NCBI GenBank assembly: GCA_963082975.1
Contig: OY720344.1
Location: 7,551,580-7,615,579 of the forward strand
Length of the DNA stretch: 64,000 bases
Origin: Labia minor
Lineage: Eukaryota; Arthropoda; Insecta; Dermaptera; Spongiphoridae
Direction: 5' to 3'
A model generated the notes under the pieces. It made no database searches. It was given only the letters and a program-made list of their open reading frames with translations, and was not told where the DNA came from. Below, in pieces: positions 22,211 through 33,689 of this stretch (positions within the stretch are counted from its first letter, which is position 1; every line of letters begins with the position of its first letter). Made by a program: the position numbers and the translations under genes.

Positions 22211-22712
22211 TTGGTAATTGTTTAGTCTAACCGATGTATAATGGATTTGGATAAAACTTTACCAGTAGATTCCTTTTTTGATTCAAAACAAACTTTCTTT
22301 AAGCAGTATGTGGCGGTCTCTTCAAGTTTACGAGATAAAATAATATTAAAGTTTACGTATAATCTAGTGATGAATCATTTAATGTTTTATTGACTAATTC
22401 ACTAATTATTAATTTATCCATTAATTTTCGGTTTGGATATAGGAAAATTAATTAATTTTTTTAATCTTTTTATATCTAAACCGAACTTATAAAAAAAAAA
22501 AAATTAGTGGAACCCTCTGGTGGTCAAATAATAAAACATGGTAGCTAAATAGAATATCAATGGATTTATAGGCAAACTTTAATAATTTTTATCTCGTAAA
22601 CTTGAAGCGACCGCCAAGAAAGTTTGTTTTGAATCAAAAAAGGAATCTACTGGTAAAGTTTTATCCAAATCCATCATATATCGGTTAGAGTTAGACTAAA
22701 CAATTACCATAA
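22211..22712. mobile_element. Foldback element with arms of about 240 bp
   Basis: The left half (TTGGTAATTGTTTAGTCTAA ... CGGTTTGGATATA) is the reverse complement of the right half (TATATCTAAACCGAAC ... TTAGACTAAACAATTACCAT). Small gaps occur, and a short A/T centre lies near 22445-22475. The outer 130 bp match best and include ACTGGTAAAGTTTTATCC and AAGTTTGTTTTGAATCAAAA. Single arms or a split copy of the same family occur at 29776-29925 and at 61025-61275/62990-63215. There is no coding capacity. A TA or longer target duplication was not resolved. Confidence 0.75.
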
Positions 22713-24295
22713 TTTTTTGTATTCATAATATCAGCAATCGCAGACTTTCGAAAATATAATAATAACAATATAATAAATGAATTAAAATATGATTTCCAAT
22801 GAATTTATTAAAATTCAATAAATTAAAAAAAAAATATTTTATTTAAATAATAAATAAATAAATAAATAAACTAAATAAAATGCAATGCAGTTAAAAAAAT
22901 AAAAGAAAGGAAGAAAAAAAAAAGAAAAAGTAACATTACCAAATATATATTCATAGATCTATAAAATCAGTCATATCTTCTTATTTTATTAAAGATTTTT
23001 TATTATTATATTATATATACTCGTACATTTAAGTGTAGGTTTTAGCATATATATACTGTATGAAAAATATTATTTAAGAAAAAAAAAAAATGAAAAAAAA
23101 ATAAAAATTTCATCTTAAAATTGTCTCTTTTTCTACGTTTATTTCTCTTCTTTCTTCTTTATTTTTCTCTTCTTCTTCGTGTCTCTTGTTCTTTTTCTCT
23201 CTCTTCATTTTTTTTAAGAATATTGACTTTAAATGGTGAATAAATAAAAGTCCTATATCTTTAAAATATTAAACTCGTTCCAGTTGATTTGAGTTTTGAT
23301 CCTTTGGTCTTGACATATTCCAAAAAGAGAAAATTCTACTTAGCCCCCCCCCTCACTCTCTCTCTCTCTCTTGTATGCGTCTTCTTTTCTTTTCTCCTTT
23401 TCTTTTTCATTCGAATATTCAAATCGTAGGGCGTCATATGTGAAGAAGGGGGCGAAACGAAAGACTGTGGCGGTAGGAGTTGATGGAGATGGAGGGAATA
23501 GGGGAGAAGGAGTGGGTGCACAAGGGCATATACAATATCGAAAAGGGAATTTCACTTGATATTGTGTTATATTTAATAAACTTTATATAAGAATTTTTAT
23601 AACCTCCTCTTCTCTCTTTCTCTCTTTCTCTCTCCATCTCCTTTATTCTTTTTTTTTTTTTGCTCTCTACGGTTAGAGAAATGTAATCAGGTTTGACTGC
23701 CATTCGGCTCCTTTCTCCATCCCTCTCTCTCTCTCTCTCTTGTCTCATATCCACTATCAGCCCCCCCCCACTCCTCTCTTCGAACTCACTCACCTCTTCT
23801 CTTTTGAATTTTATTTCTACTTTTATTGAAACTCATTTGAAAATTTCGTTTCTTTGTTTTTTTCTTTTTTTTTTATATTTTATTTTATTTTATTTTATAA
23901 TATTTTTTTTTTCGAAAAGTTAAGCGTTATATAAAATTTATATCACATAAAAATATTTTATGCAATATTTTAGTATTCCAAAAATAAATAAATAAATATC
24001 TTATCTATTTATCCATTTACTATTCAAAGACATACATATCTAGGTATATAAGTTAAATATAACTTATATAATTGTGTACTGTTGTATTATGTCTGTATCA
24101 TAAAATCTATGTTGTGCTTCTTTATGTTATAATAATATATATATAATAATTTAATATTCAATTTAAAAATTTTCATTTTGATTTCATATTAAGTGAATTA
24201 ATTGAAATTGAATTGAGTTGTTGCAAATGGATTTCTATTCAATTTGAATATTATCTTATCTTATTATACTAGCAAAAATTGTATATAAATATATA
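22713..24295. other. AT-rich DNA and CT/GA simple sequence
   Basis: 22740-23330 is A/T and poly-A/T rich. 23340-23560 is a mixed block beginning with C9 and (CT)n and containing a purine-rich GGAGATGGAGGGAATAGGGG-like stretch. 23600-23810 is CT-rich with C9 at about 23761-23769. The open frames here, on both strands, translate simple repeats into RERE and SLSL runs. Confidence 0.5.
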
Positions 24296-24470
24296 TATAT
24301 TTGTGTTTTTGAAATATTAAACCGCTCGAAGGATTTTTTTGAAGTTCACACCTAGATAATATTTATAAAGAAAAATCAATATGTATTGGTTTCAGTCTCA
24401 GAAAAAATCATCTTTGTTTATTCTTAATTTAAAATAGTAAATTTAAATGACGTCAGCAATTACGTCAGAC
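24296..24470 (+). repeat. Dispersed repeat P, copy 2
   Basis: Same family as 9903-10080. It continues into ATGACGTCAGCAATTACGTC, with two ACGTCA cAMP-response-like words, which the first copy lacks or has lost. Confidence 0.6.
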
Positions 24471-25811
24471 AGCGCTTCATTATATACAAAATATTATAAA
24501 TATAAATAAAATTAAAAATACTTATTTTAATAATATTTTGTAATAAAATTACACTAATATATATTATGTTATATCCACTGGGCATACTTTTGTCTTTCAG
24601 TGTATATTAGGTACGTTTAAGTGCTGTATGTTTTATGACTATTTTTTAAAAATTTTTATGTTGTTTAAAAATTAAATTATTTGAGAGGCGGCTAGGTGAA
24701 CCAGGTGCTTTGTATTAATTATTAAAAATGAAAGAAACGAAAGGTGTGAACTAAACACACCTTCTTTATTAGACATACAAACACATGTTTATGTTAAAAG
24801 TTAAATTTAAAAAAAGTTTTCAATAAAATTAATTTTTTTATTAAATATCAATCATTTATTATCATGTTAAAATCAAAATAATTGTACATTTACCATTTTA
24901 TAATATACTTATAATATATATAGAATATTATTATGATAGTAAGTATTATAGTATTTTTAATTATAATAATTTTTAATAAATTAAATTAAAAATTATATAA
25001 GCAAAGCAAATAGGTAAAGGAAAAAAGGAGTTATGATATTTGAAACATACCAAAACCCAAACTAACAACGAATGGATTCTAGCTTTACTTCCGTTCTGAT
25101 AACCAAAAGATAACCTAATATTTATAAATGACCCAAGATAAGAATTAAAATCGTCGTCTAGCAGTAGTGGATGTTAATTTCACCCTTTGCTTCTTCTAAT
25201 ATCGTTTTAAATACTAACGGACAAAATAATAATCAACTTTGAAATACAGGTTTCTACTATTTCATAAAGATAAAGATCATCATTATTTAATTTTATTGCC
25301 TATCTTATTATTATTATATTATTATTATTATTATTACTACTACTTTTCATACAATTTGATGTCTTATTGTTAAATAAAAATATTTTTCAATATATAATAT
25401 AAAGTATTTAACATTTATTTACATAATTATAAGAAAATTAGCCGTTCTCGGCATCATATGCTGGCGGTGTCATAAAACTCTTTTAAATTATAAAATTATT
25501 AACTTTATTCAATTAGTCGTAATAATTTCTTTATCTTTTTCCAATATTTAATAATAACAAAAGAAAATTTTAAAAAAATGAAGTTAACTACAAATTGTCA
25601 AAATTATTAATTTGTAACTAACTTCATAATGTGCCAGACATAACCTAATTAGGAAATTATATATTTTAGATTTTTGTCAACATTGAAATTTAATTTAATT
25701 TAATTATCTGTCATAATGTATATAATGTATATATATATATAATAATTTTTATGCAATTCAAATGTTTTCAAAAGTAATAAGTAAGTATAGGAAAGACTCT
25801 TGATTCAGTTC
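24471..25811. other. AT-rich noncoding DNA
   Basis: An 8-bp hairpin, AAGGTGTG-aactaaa-CACACCTT, lies at about 24742-24764. A mixed patch spans 25040-25260 and ATT repeats lie near 25310-25340. No gene recognised. Confidence 0.45.
25580..25625. repeat. Imperfect inverted repeat
   Basis: GAAGTTAACTACAAATT pairs with AATTTGTAACTAACTTC (15 of 17) across a 12-base A/T loop. About 35 bp of its right side, continuing into CATAATGTGCCAGACAT, resembles 45346-45380, suggesting a small mobile-element end. Confidence 0.45.
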
Positions 25812-26306
25812 TTTTTTACTATCTCGCCAGTATGTAGACAAGATTACGAAAAAACGAATTGAGCTAGAATGATGAAATTTGGTACATGGCCATTATTCAA
25901 AATTCGTAGGTTTCTATCAACTTTTGAGAAATGTAGCTCAACCGGAAGAGGGTCATTACCTACAACGTTTTGATTTTTTTCCGCTAAAGTGACCGTAAAA
26001 ATAAAGATATTTGTTTGATAGTTTTTTACATAATTAAAAATTGTATAAAACTGCTATATATAGAATTTCAACTTGATTGAATCGCTGAAAGTACCAGAAT
26101 TCATTTTTTAACACGGCAAATCTCACGCGCCAACACGTGACTTGATTCCATTAACAAAGTGCCAAACATGCGCTGGTTTAATAAATATTATTTATTAATT
26201 TTAATTTTTAATTTATAATTAATTAAATTTAATTTAAATATAATATATTATGTTATTTAATCCAATTCAAATTGCGAGATTAGCCGAGTGGAGAAACTCC
26301 AGCTTA
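25812..26306 (+). mobile_element. Helentron-like non-autonomous element (5' portion shortened)
   Basis: It begins TTTTTTACTATCTCGCCAG and ends GCGAGATTAGCCGAGTGGAG then AAACTCCAGCTTA. ACTATCTCGC near the 5' end is inverted as GCGAGAT(T)AG near the 3' end, followed by a terminal hairpin. The GT microsatellite and about 130 bp present in other copies are missing. The body (GAAATTTGGTACATGGCCAT, AACTGCTATATATAGAATTT, AACACGTGACTTG) matches the other copies. No protein is encoded. Confidence 0.75.
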
Positions 26307-26559
26307 TTTTCAAAAACTTTTTCCTTCTTATATTTAGATATTTCAAATAAAATTTTTAGAATTTTTCAAATAAATAAAGTAATGATTCATTTTTTATTTT
26401 TGTTTAATGTAGCTAATTCAGATAATTATGAAATATAAATTTATTAAAGCATGAATTTTTCTCACATTAAATGTTGTTACTCTCTATTGATTTTCTTGTT
26501 AAACACATTGAAAATAATTGTTTATTGTTGTATATATATATGAGTGGTGTTAGTTATAG

Positions 26560-26905
26560 GTAGACACATATATAATCATAAAAGCCATCCTTTCTGAATA
26601 AAGCCATTCCATGTCAATCAAAGGAGAATACAAATATTCAAATGTGTTTCATGCTTTAGTGTAACGCCCTTACCACCTTTCTTCTTTATTCATTTGAATA
26701 TTACATTTTTAATATTCAAATCTCGAATGGTTATTGTCACAATCGCCTTGGGACCTGCAAACCCCCCCCCCCCACAGACCCCTTGCCCCTAAGGTGCTGT
26801 TGTGCTTCACTCTCTCTCTCCCTCTTCCTTCTCCAATGCTATTGCCATTGCCTAAAAGAACCCTTTTATTCTCATATGTGTCCGTTTTAATAAAATAATA
26901 CAATC
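26560..26905. promoter_or_regulatory. GC-balanced island with paired AATATTCAAAT words and ATTGTCACAAT
   Basis: A non-repeat block with three AATATTCAAAT/ATTTGAATATT words, a palindromic ATTGTCACAAT at 26733-26743 (two opposed Sox-type ATTGT half sites), a C12 tract at 26762-26773 and a CT-rich end. The same ATTGTCACAATC word recurs in another island at 31090-31101. No promoter core recognised. Confidence 0.3.
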
Positions 26906-27329
26906 CTCGAGTAAAAGAGGCCTTTCTTTTGCATATGCGTGAATTGTTAAAAAAAGAAAATAATAATAATAATAATAGACGAATTAAAATAAGGGTGAGT
27001 AAGCAAAATAAAAAAAATTATGTTTAGAAGATGGTTGGAAGAAAAATTCAATTAATTCTTTACATTGATAAAGTTTTTAAAAACCGTTTTTTTTTAGAAA
27101 TTTAATTAAGCCAATATCATTGAGTATATTGTAACAATTAAGTTACTACTTTTTTTATTCATAAAATTTAATTTTTATAGATGATAGTTGGTTGCTTGGC
27201 CTATCAAATCAAGGATGTTATATAAATAAATAAAGATATAATAAATAAATAAATAAATTTTTCAATAAGTTTGTTTATAAAAGAAACCACTTGGAAAATG
27301 ACACGATACGTTGATCAAATAAAGTTATA
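26906..27329. other. AT-rich noncoding DNA
   Basis: A/T-rich with short AAT and AAAT repeats. Nothing recognised before the mariner element. Confidence 0.5.
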
Positions 27330-27331
27330 TA

Positions 27332-27968
27332 CTAGGTTTATTCAAAACAAAAGGTGAATTTTGAATTTTTTTTTTTGTTATGTTGGTACAAATGTTTCTC
27401 ATATGTTGAACATTATCAGCCATTTTGGATTAGTAGTTTGTTTTTGACAACTGAAAAAGTTAGTCACGTTTGGTGTGTTCTTCGATTTTTTACTTAAAAA
27501 AAGGAATACTATAAGGAAGTTATACAACGTTTGCGTGAAGCAATATAGCTGAAACGATCAAAATTGTAGAAAAACAAATCATGGATTCTGCATCAGGATA
27601 ATGCACCAGCTCACAAATCCTTGCTTGTTCGTGATTTTTTGTCCAAAAACTACACCGTAATCATGCCTCAACCACCGTTTTCACCAGATTTGGCTCCCTG
27701 TGACTTTCCTATTCCCGAAATTGAAGAGACCAATGAGAGAAAAGTGTTTTGCTACAATTGATGAGATAAAGTCGGAATCCAAGAATGAGCTGAAGGCCAT
27801 ACCGAAAAGCACATTTCAGAAGGGCTTCGACGATTAGAAGAAACGCGGGCATAAATGCATTATATATCTGAAGGGAATTACTTTGAAAGGGACAAAATGG
27901 ATATTGTTGAATAAATAAATAGTTTTCGAAATAATTCAAAATTCACCTTTGCTTTTGAACAAACCTCG
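27332..27968 (+). mobile_element. Internally deleted mariner with both terminal repeats
   Basis: The ends CTAGGTTTATTCAAAACAAA and, inverted, CGAGGTTTGTTCAAAAGCAA form terminal repeats of about 30 bp. They are flanked by TA on both sides (27330-27331, 27969-27970), the mariner target duplication. Inside are transposase scraps: KEYYKEVIQRLREAI-like (about 27502-27545), WILHQDNAPAHKSLLVRDF (about 27588-27640) with the central Asp (the usual HDN is HQDN here), a MPQPPFSPDLAPCDF stretch (about 27663-27707), and a C-terminal GIYFEGDK-like end. At 637 bp it is about half of a full mariner. The N-terminal DNA-binding half is gone and stops are present. The family is the one at 4076-4748. Confidence 0.85.
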
Positions 27969-27970
27969 TA

Positions 27971-28531
27971 TATACTTGTTAGTATGATAATTGGAACAGT
28001 AAAGGTTCAGTAGCGCTATAAAGAGAGAGATTCTTTTGTTTTGTTTTCTTTTTCTTTTTCTTTTCACTTACACATATATTTATAATAATGAGCACAGGAT
28101 ATCAAGTCTACACTATACATACATATTATTATTATTATATTATAATTTGTTACTACTAAAGTAGATGGAAGGATTTTGCAAAAACAAAGAGAATTCAAAA
28201 AAATTAAAAAAATATTTTTTATAGTTGATGTGTGGTGGATTATAATTAATTATTAAAAAATATTATGGAATTTATCTAATTTAAATGAAAAATTTTGAAA
28301 TTTAAAATTCTTTTTTATATCGATAAAAATTAGTATTATTATCCTATTATAAATTATCAGAAAATGGTATGATTTTTGAATTTTAAAAATTAATTAATAT
28401 TATAATAGATATTATGTGTGTGTGTGTGAGAAATATTGTAATTACCTAGTATAGACATAAAATTAAAGTTAAACCAACCACTATTTATATATTTATTCTT
28501 TTTTATCAATTTTTAAAATTATCAAGAATAA
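27971..28531. other. AT-rich noncoding DNA
   Basis: Contains short ATT repeats near 28126-28140 and a (TG)n tract at about 28414-28428. Nothing else recognised. Confidence 0.5.
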
Positions 28532-29143
28532 TAAGCTGGAGTGTCTCCACTCGACTATCTCGCAAATTTGAATAGATTAATTAATAAATATATTATATTT
28601 AAATTAAATTTAATTAATTATGAATTATAAATTAAAATTATTAAATATTTATTAAACCACCGCGTGTTTGGCTCTTTGTTGATGTCACCACGTCACGTGT
28701 TGGTGCGTGATTTGCAGTGTTAAAAAATTAATTCCGATATTTTCAGCGATTCAATCAAGCTGAACTTCTATATATATCAGTTTTATACAATTTTTAATCA
28801 TGTGAATTACTATCAAACATATATCTTTATTTTTACGGTCTCTTTAGAGGAAAAAAATCAAAACGTGGTAAGTAATGACCCTCTTCCGGTTGAGCTACAT
28901 TTCTCAAAAGTTGAGAGTAAACTACAAATTTTGAATAATACTCGTATATCAAATTTCATTTTTCTAGCTCAAACCGTTTTTGCGTAATCTTGTCTACTTA
29001 CATACACACACACATACACAAACACATACACACAGACATTAGTGAAAATGATTCAGGAACCTTCAAAACGTATAAAAACATAAAAATCTCGACATCGAAA
29101 ATTTTCGTGATCTCAATACTATCTCTGGCGAGATAGTAAAAAA
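28532..29143 (-). mobile_element. Helentron-like non-autonomous element
   Basis: In reverse orientation the 5' end is the palindromic ACTATCTCGCCAGAGATAGT (complement of 29117-29136). Next come a CA/TG microsatellite region (about 29000-29035 on plus), the conserved body, GCGAGATAGTCGAGTGGAGA, and CACTCCAGCTTAT at 28532. Short inverted repeats near both ends, with a hairpin outside the right one and a simple-repeat tract behind the left one, are the described arrangement of Helentron-type non-autonomous elements (HINE/DINE-1-like). It is about 610 bp and non-coding. Confidence 0.75.
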
Positions 29144-29775
29144 TCCTATACATATTTTTTTTAATTTGAAAGGGAACTTGGTTAGGGAGATTTTTCTACT
29201 TCCTATATCCTTGCCTTGAAGAGAAAGTTGATTCATATTTTGTTTCATTGAAATTTTATTATCATCCGGGCTAATATTTTCTTAACCCTATTCTTTTTAA
29301 CCCTTTTTACAATATCGGTGGGAATAGAAAAAGTCAGTCATCAAGGGTTAGACACCACAAACGACAGGTAAAAGATTTTTCTACCTGTTAAGGTTGGGGC
29401 TGAATGAAAAAAAAAAAGATTATTTGAACATGAATCCACTCTATGATATTCTTAATTGAAGGGAAATCGGGTCGGTTAGATAGATCTAGGTCATCTTCCT
29501 TTTGTATGATGTTAAGTCGAGTGTTTTGTTGACAAAAAGACAAGGAGAGAGTGAGGAGAGGGATTTCAACCCCATCAAGACAATATACACAATCAATGAA
29601 CCAACCCAGCAAAGTTTCAACCGTTAAATACGAGTTTCAACCCTTTCAACAGACACCAAACAATCTACCAATTTTCTTCTTACTAGCTAATATATTTAAA
29701 TAGTAGATTTATCATATTATATATAATATATAAAAATTAAAATTAAAAAAACAAACAAACAATGATTAAATAAAT
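29144..29775. other. Noncoding DNA, partly GC-balanced
   Basis: 29210-29660 is less A/T-rich and contains repeated words such as TTTCAACC and AACCCTT. The 74-codon minus-strand frame at 29388-29612 has no recognisable motif. Possibly regulatory. Confidence 0.3.
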
Positions 29776-29925
29776 TGGGTAATTGTTCAGATTAGTTGTC
29801 ATGTCATGTCATGGATTTGTATAAAACTTTTCCAGTGGATTCCTTTTTTAATTCCAAAGAAACTTTCCTTTTGCAATTTTTCCGGGTCGCTTCTAGTTTA
29901 CGAGATAAAAATTATTAAAATAACA
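29776..29925 (+). repeat. Single arm of the foldback family
   Basis: GGTAATTGTTCAGA, then GGATTTGTATAAAACTTTTC, CAGTGGATTCCTTTTTTAAT and CTAGTTTACGAGATAAAAAT match the left arm of the element at 22211-22712. The opposite arm is not present downstream, so this is a solo arm or a truncated copy. Confidence 0.65.
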
Positions 29926-30099
29926 TGTAGGTATGTATAATACCTATAGAGGTATATATTTTGTACCTATACTCGTACAATGGTAACTATAAATTGCTCA
30001 GTTGCATTTATTAATAAACATATTGCTAAGAGATTAAATTTCCATTAATGTGATGAATGTAATTGTTTTTGTTTTTTTAGATATTTTTTCATTATAATT

Positions 30100-30530
30100 A
30101 GGGACAAAGTTACTACTTCTCATAATTAAAGTTGTTTGCAAATGGTCATCTGTTAATAATCATTTGTATTGCAATTTTCTATACTTCATTATCGAAAATG
30201 TCTTTTCACATTGGTATGTACTTCCAAATACAGATATAAATCCTCGTGCATATCATTTTAATTGACCATATTCATTCTCGAAAAGATATTCATAGAATTT
30301 CGTTAAATCCATAACTTTGAACTTGGTTTTTAGTGTGTCATCATTTTGCACATCAATAACTTCCAAGTGAAGTTCTGACGGAAGTTCGTCAATCGTACAC
30401 TCAAATTGATTTTGAAATATGGAAATTTCTTTTTTGCATTTCCATCAAAAATGACAATATTTATCCGCGGGCCTGATAAAAATCGATGGCGAGCCGGATT
30501 TGGCCCGCGGGCCGTAGTTTGATTATATGA
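30100..30530 (-). pseudogene. hAT transposase C-terminal remnant fused to a hAT left end
   Basis: Read from high to low coordinates, CAAACTACGGCCCGCGGGCC (30521-30502) is the typical GC-rich sequence just inside a hAT terminus. About 50 bp later the transposase tail starts: a KEISIFQNQFECTIDELP-like stretch, then ELHLEVIDVQNDDTLKTKFK, LTKFYEYLFENEYGQL, a stop, then ARGFISVFGSTYQCEKTFSI, MKYRKLQYK, a stop, and LLTDDHLQTTLIMRSSNF (about 30105-30152). FGSTY-x-CEKTFS-x-MK and LTD-x-HL are the conserved core of the hAT dimerisation domain. The N-terminal BED finger and catalytic region are absent. At least two stops make it dead. Confidence 0.75.
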
Positions 30531-30669
30531 TAAGAAATAGTAGAAAGAATAATTTCTCTTTACAGAATTCATTAATATATTTCTAGATAAAAATAAAATA
30601 ATTTAAATTTTTAAAGTACCGGGAACTATAATTAAATTATTTAAAAGAGTATTTAAAGGAGTATTTTAA

Positions 30670-31260
30670 ATAGTGGTAATTTGTACAAAGATTTCCGTTT
30701 ACCCCTTTCAAGACGGAAATGTCACGATTAAGAAGAAAGACGCGGTATGCATACCTAATAGCCATTAATGGTGTACTCCTCGCCCTTTGTTGGTATTCTT
30801 CCTTAAGTTGTGTTGACTAGATAATTTAATTTGTGCCGATTTTCCACTTGAAATGCAATCGACATTATGGATGAAAGTCGTTTATGAAACCAACCGATAT
30901 GATCTAATTGATACGGAGAAAGTTTCCAATTGGCCCTCGACGGATTCATTGTCGTCTGTCTCTTTCTGTTCTATATTCAAATGTGTCTGTCTGGGAAATA
31001 CGGGGGTTGGAGAGGATGAACTGGTTTGGGAATTGAAATGAAAGTACGAAAGAGAGGCAAGCGGGGGTGGATGAGTCTCATTAGAGCCCATTGTCACAAT
31101 CCACAGGTTGCAGACAACGAAAACCAACTTCGTTTGCACTTTACACTCATCCTCTCTTCTGACTTATTCACCATCCCACCTCATCCCACCCTCACACACC
31201 CTCTACCACTTTCTCCCTCTCTACTCTCATTCTCAATTCTAACCCCAACTGAGCAATTGA
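30670..31260. promoter_or_regulatory. GC-balanced island with homeodomain, TCF and Sox-like words
   Basis: 30670-30860 contains AGCCATTAATGGTG (a palindromic homeodomain-type CCATTAATGG), CCTTTGTTGG and GTCACGATTAAG. 30880-31140 contains TTGTCGTCTGTC, the ATTGTCACAATC word shared with 26733-26744, and ACAGGTTGCAG. 31140-31260 is a C/T-rich slope. Open frames on both strands (30853-31289) overlap and have no motif. A candidate developmental enhancer type of sequence; conservation is untested. Confidence 0.3.
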
Positions 31261-31483
31261 ATAATCCCCTAACAATTAATTACAATTGATTTTTTCTTTT
31301 TTTTTTATTCATTAAAAAAAAAATAGATCGATTATAAAGTTATCTTTTTATAGGCATTAAAAAAAAAACTAACTTTGAGGGTTCTTTTGTTATTTTTAAT
31401 ATCATTTAATAGGAAATGAATATTTATTAAATTATTATTATTATTTTGTAATCGTTTAAAATCAAATTTTAATTATTATTAAT
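31261..31483. other. AT-rich noncoding DNA
   Basis: A/T sequence with homopolymer runs. Nothing recognised. Confidence 0.5.
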
Positions 31484-31745
31484 ATGTAAAATAATAATTA
31501 AATTTTAATGTAAATTATTTACAAATTAGATATTTTGAATTATCATTACTTATAAGTTTACTTCTGAATCATAAAAAAAAAAATTACAAAATTTTATATT
31601 CAATTAAATAAATAAATAAATAAATATGTAAAATAATAATTAATGTTTAATATAAACTATTTACAAATTAGATATTTTAAATTATCATTACAAATAAGTT
31701 TACTTCTGACTCTTAAAAATAAAAATTACAAAATTTTATATGAAA
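31484..31745 (+). repeat. Tandem duplication of an AT-rich unit (about 140 bp)
   Basis: Two direct copies occur. Both contain ATATGTAAAATAATAATTAA, ATTTACAAATTAGATATTTT and AAGTTTACTTCTGA, and end in ATTACAAAATTTTATAT. An (AAAT)n tract separates them at about 31606-31626. A local segmental duplication rather than a known satellite. Confidence 0.75.
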
Positions 31746-32460
31746 TTAATTACTCTGCTTCATTCAATACATACATAGTTATTATAATAATTTTATAAAA
31801 CTTTTACAAATTAATTAGTATTTTTTAGGTAAATAATATACTATATTTTTTGAATTACATCTGTGTTTGTTGTTTTTTTTCATCGATCTTTCTCACAATA
31901 AAAAATATGTTAATTATTTATTAGCAGTTTTGGGCTACAAGATACCATTTGAAATTTTCTACAGATTAATTTAATTTATTTGTAATTAAAAAAAATAAAT
32001 ACTTAACATATTTGAAAAAATAAATACTAAACATATTTGAAATGAATCACTGAATAATAAATTCTATTTATACAAGGAATATTTTTTTTTAAAATAAATT
32101 AAAGAGATTTAAAAATAGATATTAATTTTAAATATGATTAATATTTACATAAAATTATTGTTAATACCTATTTAATTAACGTAATGACCGAGAAGAAATC
32201 TTTTCAAGTGGTTTTCCGGTCTAGAATGATCAAAAATTAATTTTAACAAATCTCTTCTCCATTTCCTATTTTGATAACCCTTCAAGGCAGTTGATTTACA
32301 TAATAAGTTGGCCATGAGTTTATTTTTTTTTTTCTTGATATATATATAAAAGCAAAGTATTTCACTCATTCTTCGTCTTATATAAAAGAAAGAAAGAAGG
32401 GTTTTTTTTGTCTATTAAATAGATTATAAAAGAAAAAAAGAAAATGTCCTAGGAATGAAA
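31746..32460. other. AT-rich noncoding DNA
   Basis: Contains a short direct repeat of AAATAAATACT(T/A)AACATATTTGAAA at about 31993-32042 and a slightly mixed patch at 32170-32310. No gene recognised. Confidence 0.45.
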
Positions 32461-32720
32461 AGATAGGAGAGTGAGCGTGAATACTTTATACGGATTTTCA
32501 ACCCCCTCACTAACTGAGCTCCATCCCTCTTTCTATGTTTGGGGACCGTTTCCTGGTTATTATGCGACAACGTCTTCAGAGTTGAATATAAATAAATGTA
32601 TGTGCAGAAACTCAAGTGAGAGGAGTAAGAGAGAAAGAAAGAGAGAGAGAGAGAGAGAGAGTGGGAGGGAGGGAACATTTGGGTCCCGACAATAGGTCTA
32701 TCATCTTGCCCATTTGCCTA
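32461..32720. other. GC-balanced patch and (GA)n tract
   Basis: A mixed sequence with GGGGACCGTTTCCTGG and GCGACAACGTC is followed by (AG)n at about 32632-32661 and GTGGGAGGGAGGGA. Open frames on both strands reflect the repeat. Confidence 0.35.
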
Positions 32721-32966
32721 CTTTATAGAAAGTTTTTTCAAAAAAAAAATACGCCAGAAGAAAAAGAAAACTGAAATCTTAATGAAGAGAAGAAAAAGAA
32801 TAAATAAATAAATAATCGCCCCTATTAAATCTATTAAAGATGAGATTTCATTAACTTTAATATAATATAATTCTGATTCGTGATTAATATTCTAGTAATT
32901 TATTTAATTAATAATTACTAATTATTTTTATTTTCTTCTTTCCTTTTAAAATACTAAATCTAGGAA

Positions 32967-33112
32967 GGTACTTGATAAAAAGTAGCGCCTCCGATCAAGA
33001 AAATCAAGGTAAAGATTGATAGGACCCGTTGTACTGATCCTAAGACACCTAATTGATATAACCAACTTGATAGGTGTTATCCTTGCGTTGGACTTACAGA
33101 AGTCAGAGGTAT
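32967..33112 (+). mobile_element. 5'-truncated tRNA-SINE
   Basis: GCGCCTCCGATCAAGAAAAT, then AAGGTAAAG, GGACCCGTTGTACTGATC, ATTGATATAACC, CTTGATAGGTGTTATCCTTG and GTCAGAGGT match the 3' half of the SINE at 59143-59435. The tRNA-like head is missing. Confidence 0.75.
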
Positions 33113-33689
33113 TTATACAAGTATGATCTGGTGCAGTTGTATGAGGATTAAAACTCTTTCTTTTTTCACTTTTATTATTATCTATATATTGATTCTCCTA
33201 TATTGATACTAGAATAGAAAATGATCATTAATCAATTTTGTCATACTATCAAAATTAAGTATATATATGTATATATGCAACAAACTGTATTATATTAATC
33301 TTTTGTTTTAAGAAAAATAAATAAATTTGTTTAATAATATAAAATAAAATTTATTTTTTCCATTATTTATTTATGTATATATTTTAAACTCTTAACTCTA
33401 ATATATTCATGCAAATAAAAAAAAATATAATAATATAATATACTATTTATTTCTTAATATAAATTTTACAATATTAATCTGCTATAATTATAAGGAACGG
33501 AATAGCATGAAAATAAATAAATAAATAAACAACTGGGAGAGAAATCAAAAATGAACCAAACCGAATATCATTAGCTATTCATTTAGAAAATGGATTAGGC
33601 TTAAATATTATTACCCTTCTCTTTTTCTTTCCTTTCTCCCCCCCCCCCACCCTCCCCCCAATTCCCCCTTAACCATTATCATTCCAAAT
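33113..33689. other. AT-rich DNA ending in a C/T tract
   Basis: A/T sequence to about 33600, then CTTTCTCC with a C11 tract at 33638-33648 and CCCTCCCCCC. Confidence 0.5.

Noticed and set aside
23340..23923. Several overlapping open frames of 60-119 codons
   Set aside because: They translate CT/GA simple repeats and homopolymers in different frames on both strands.
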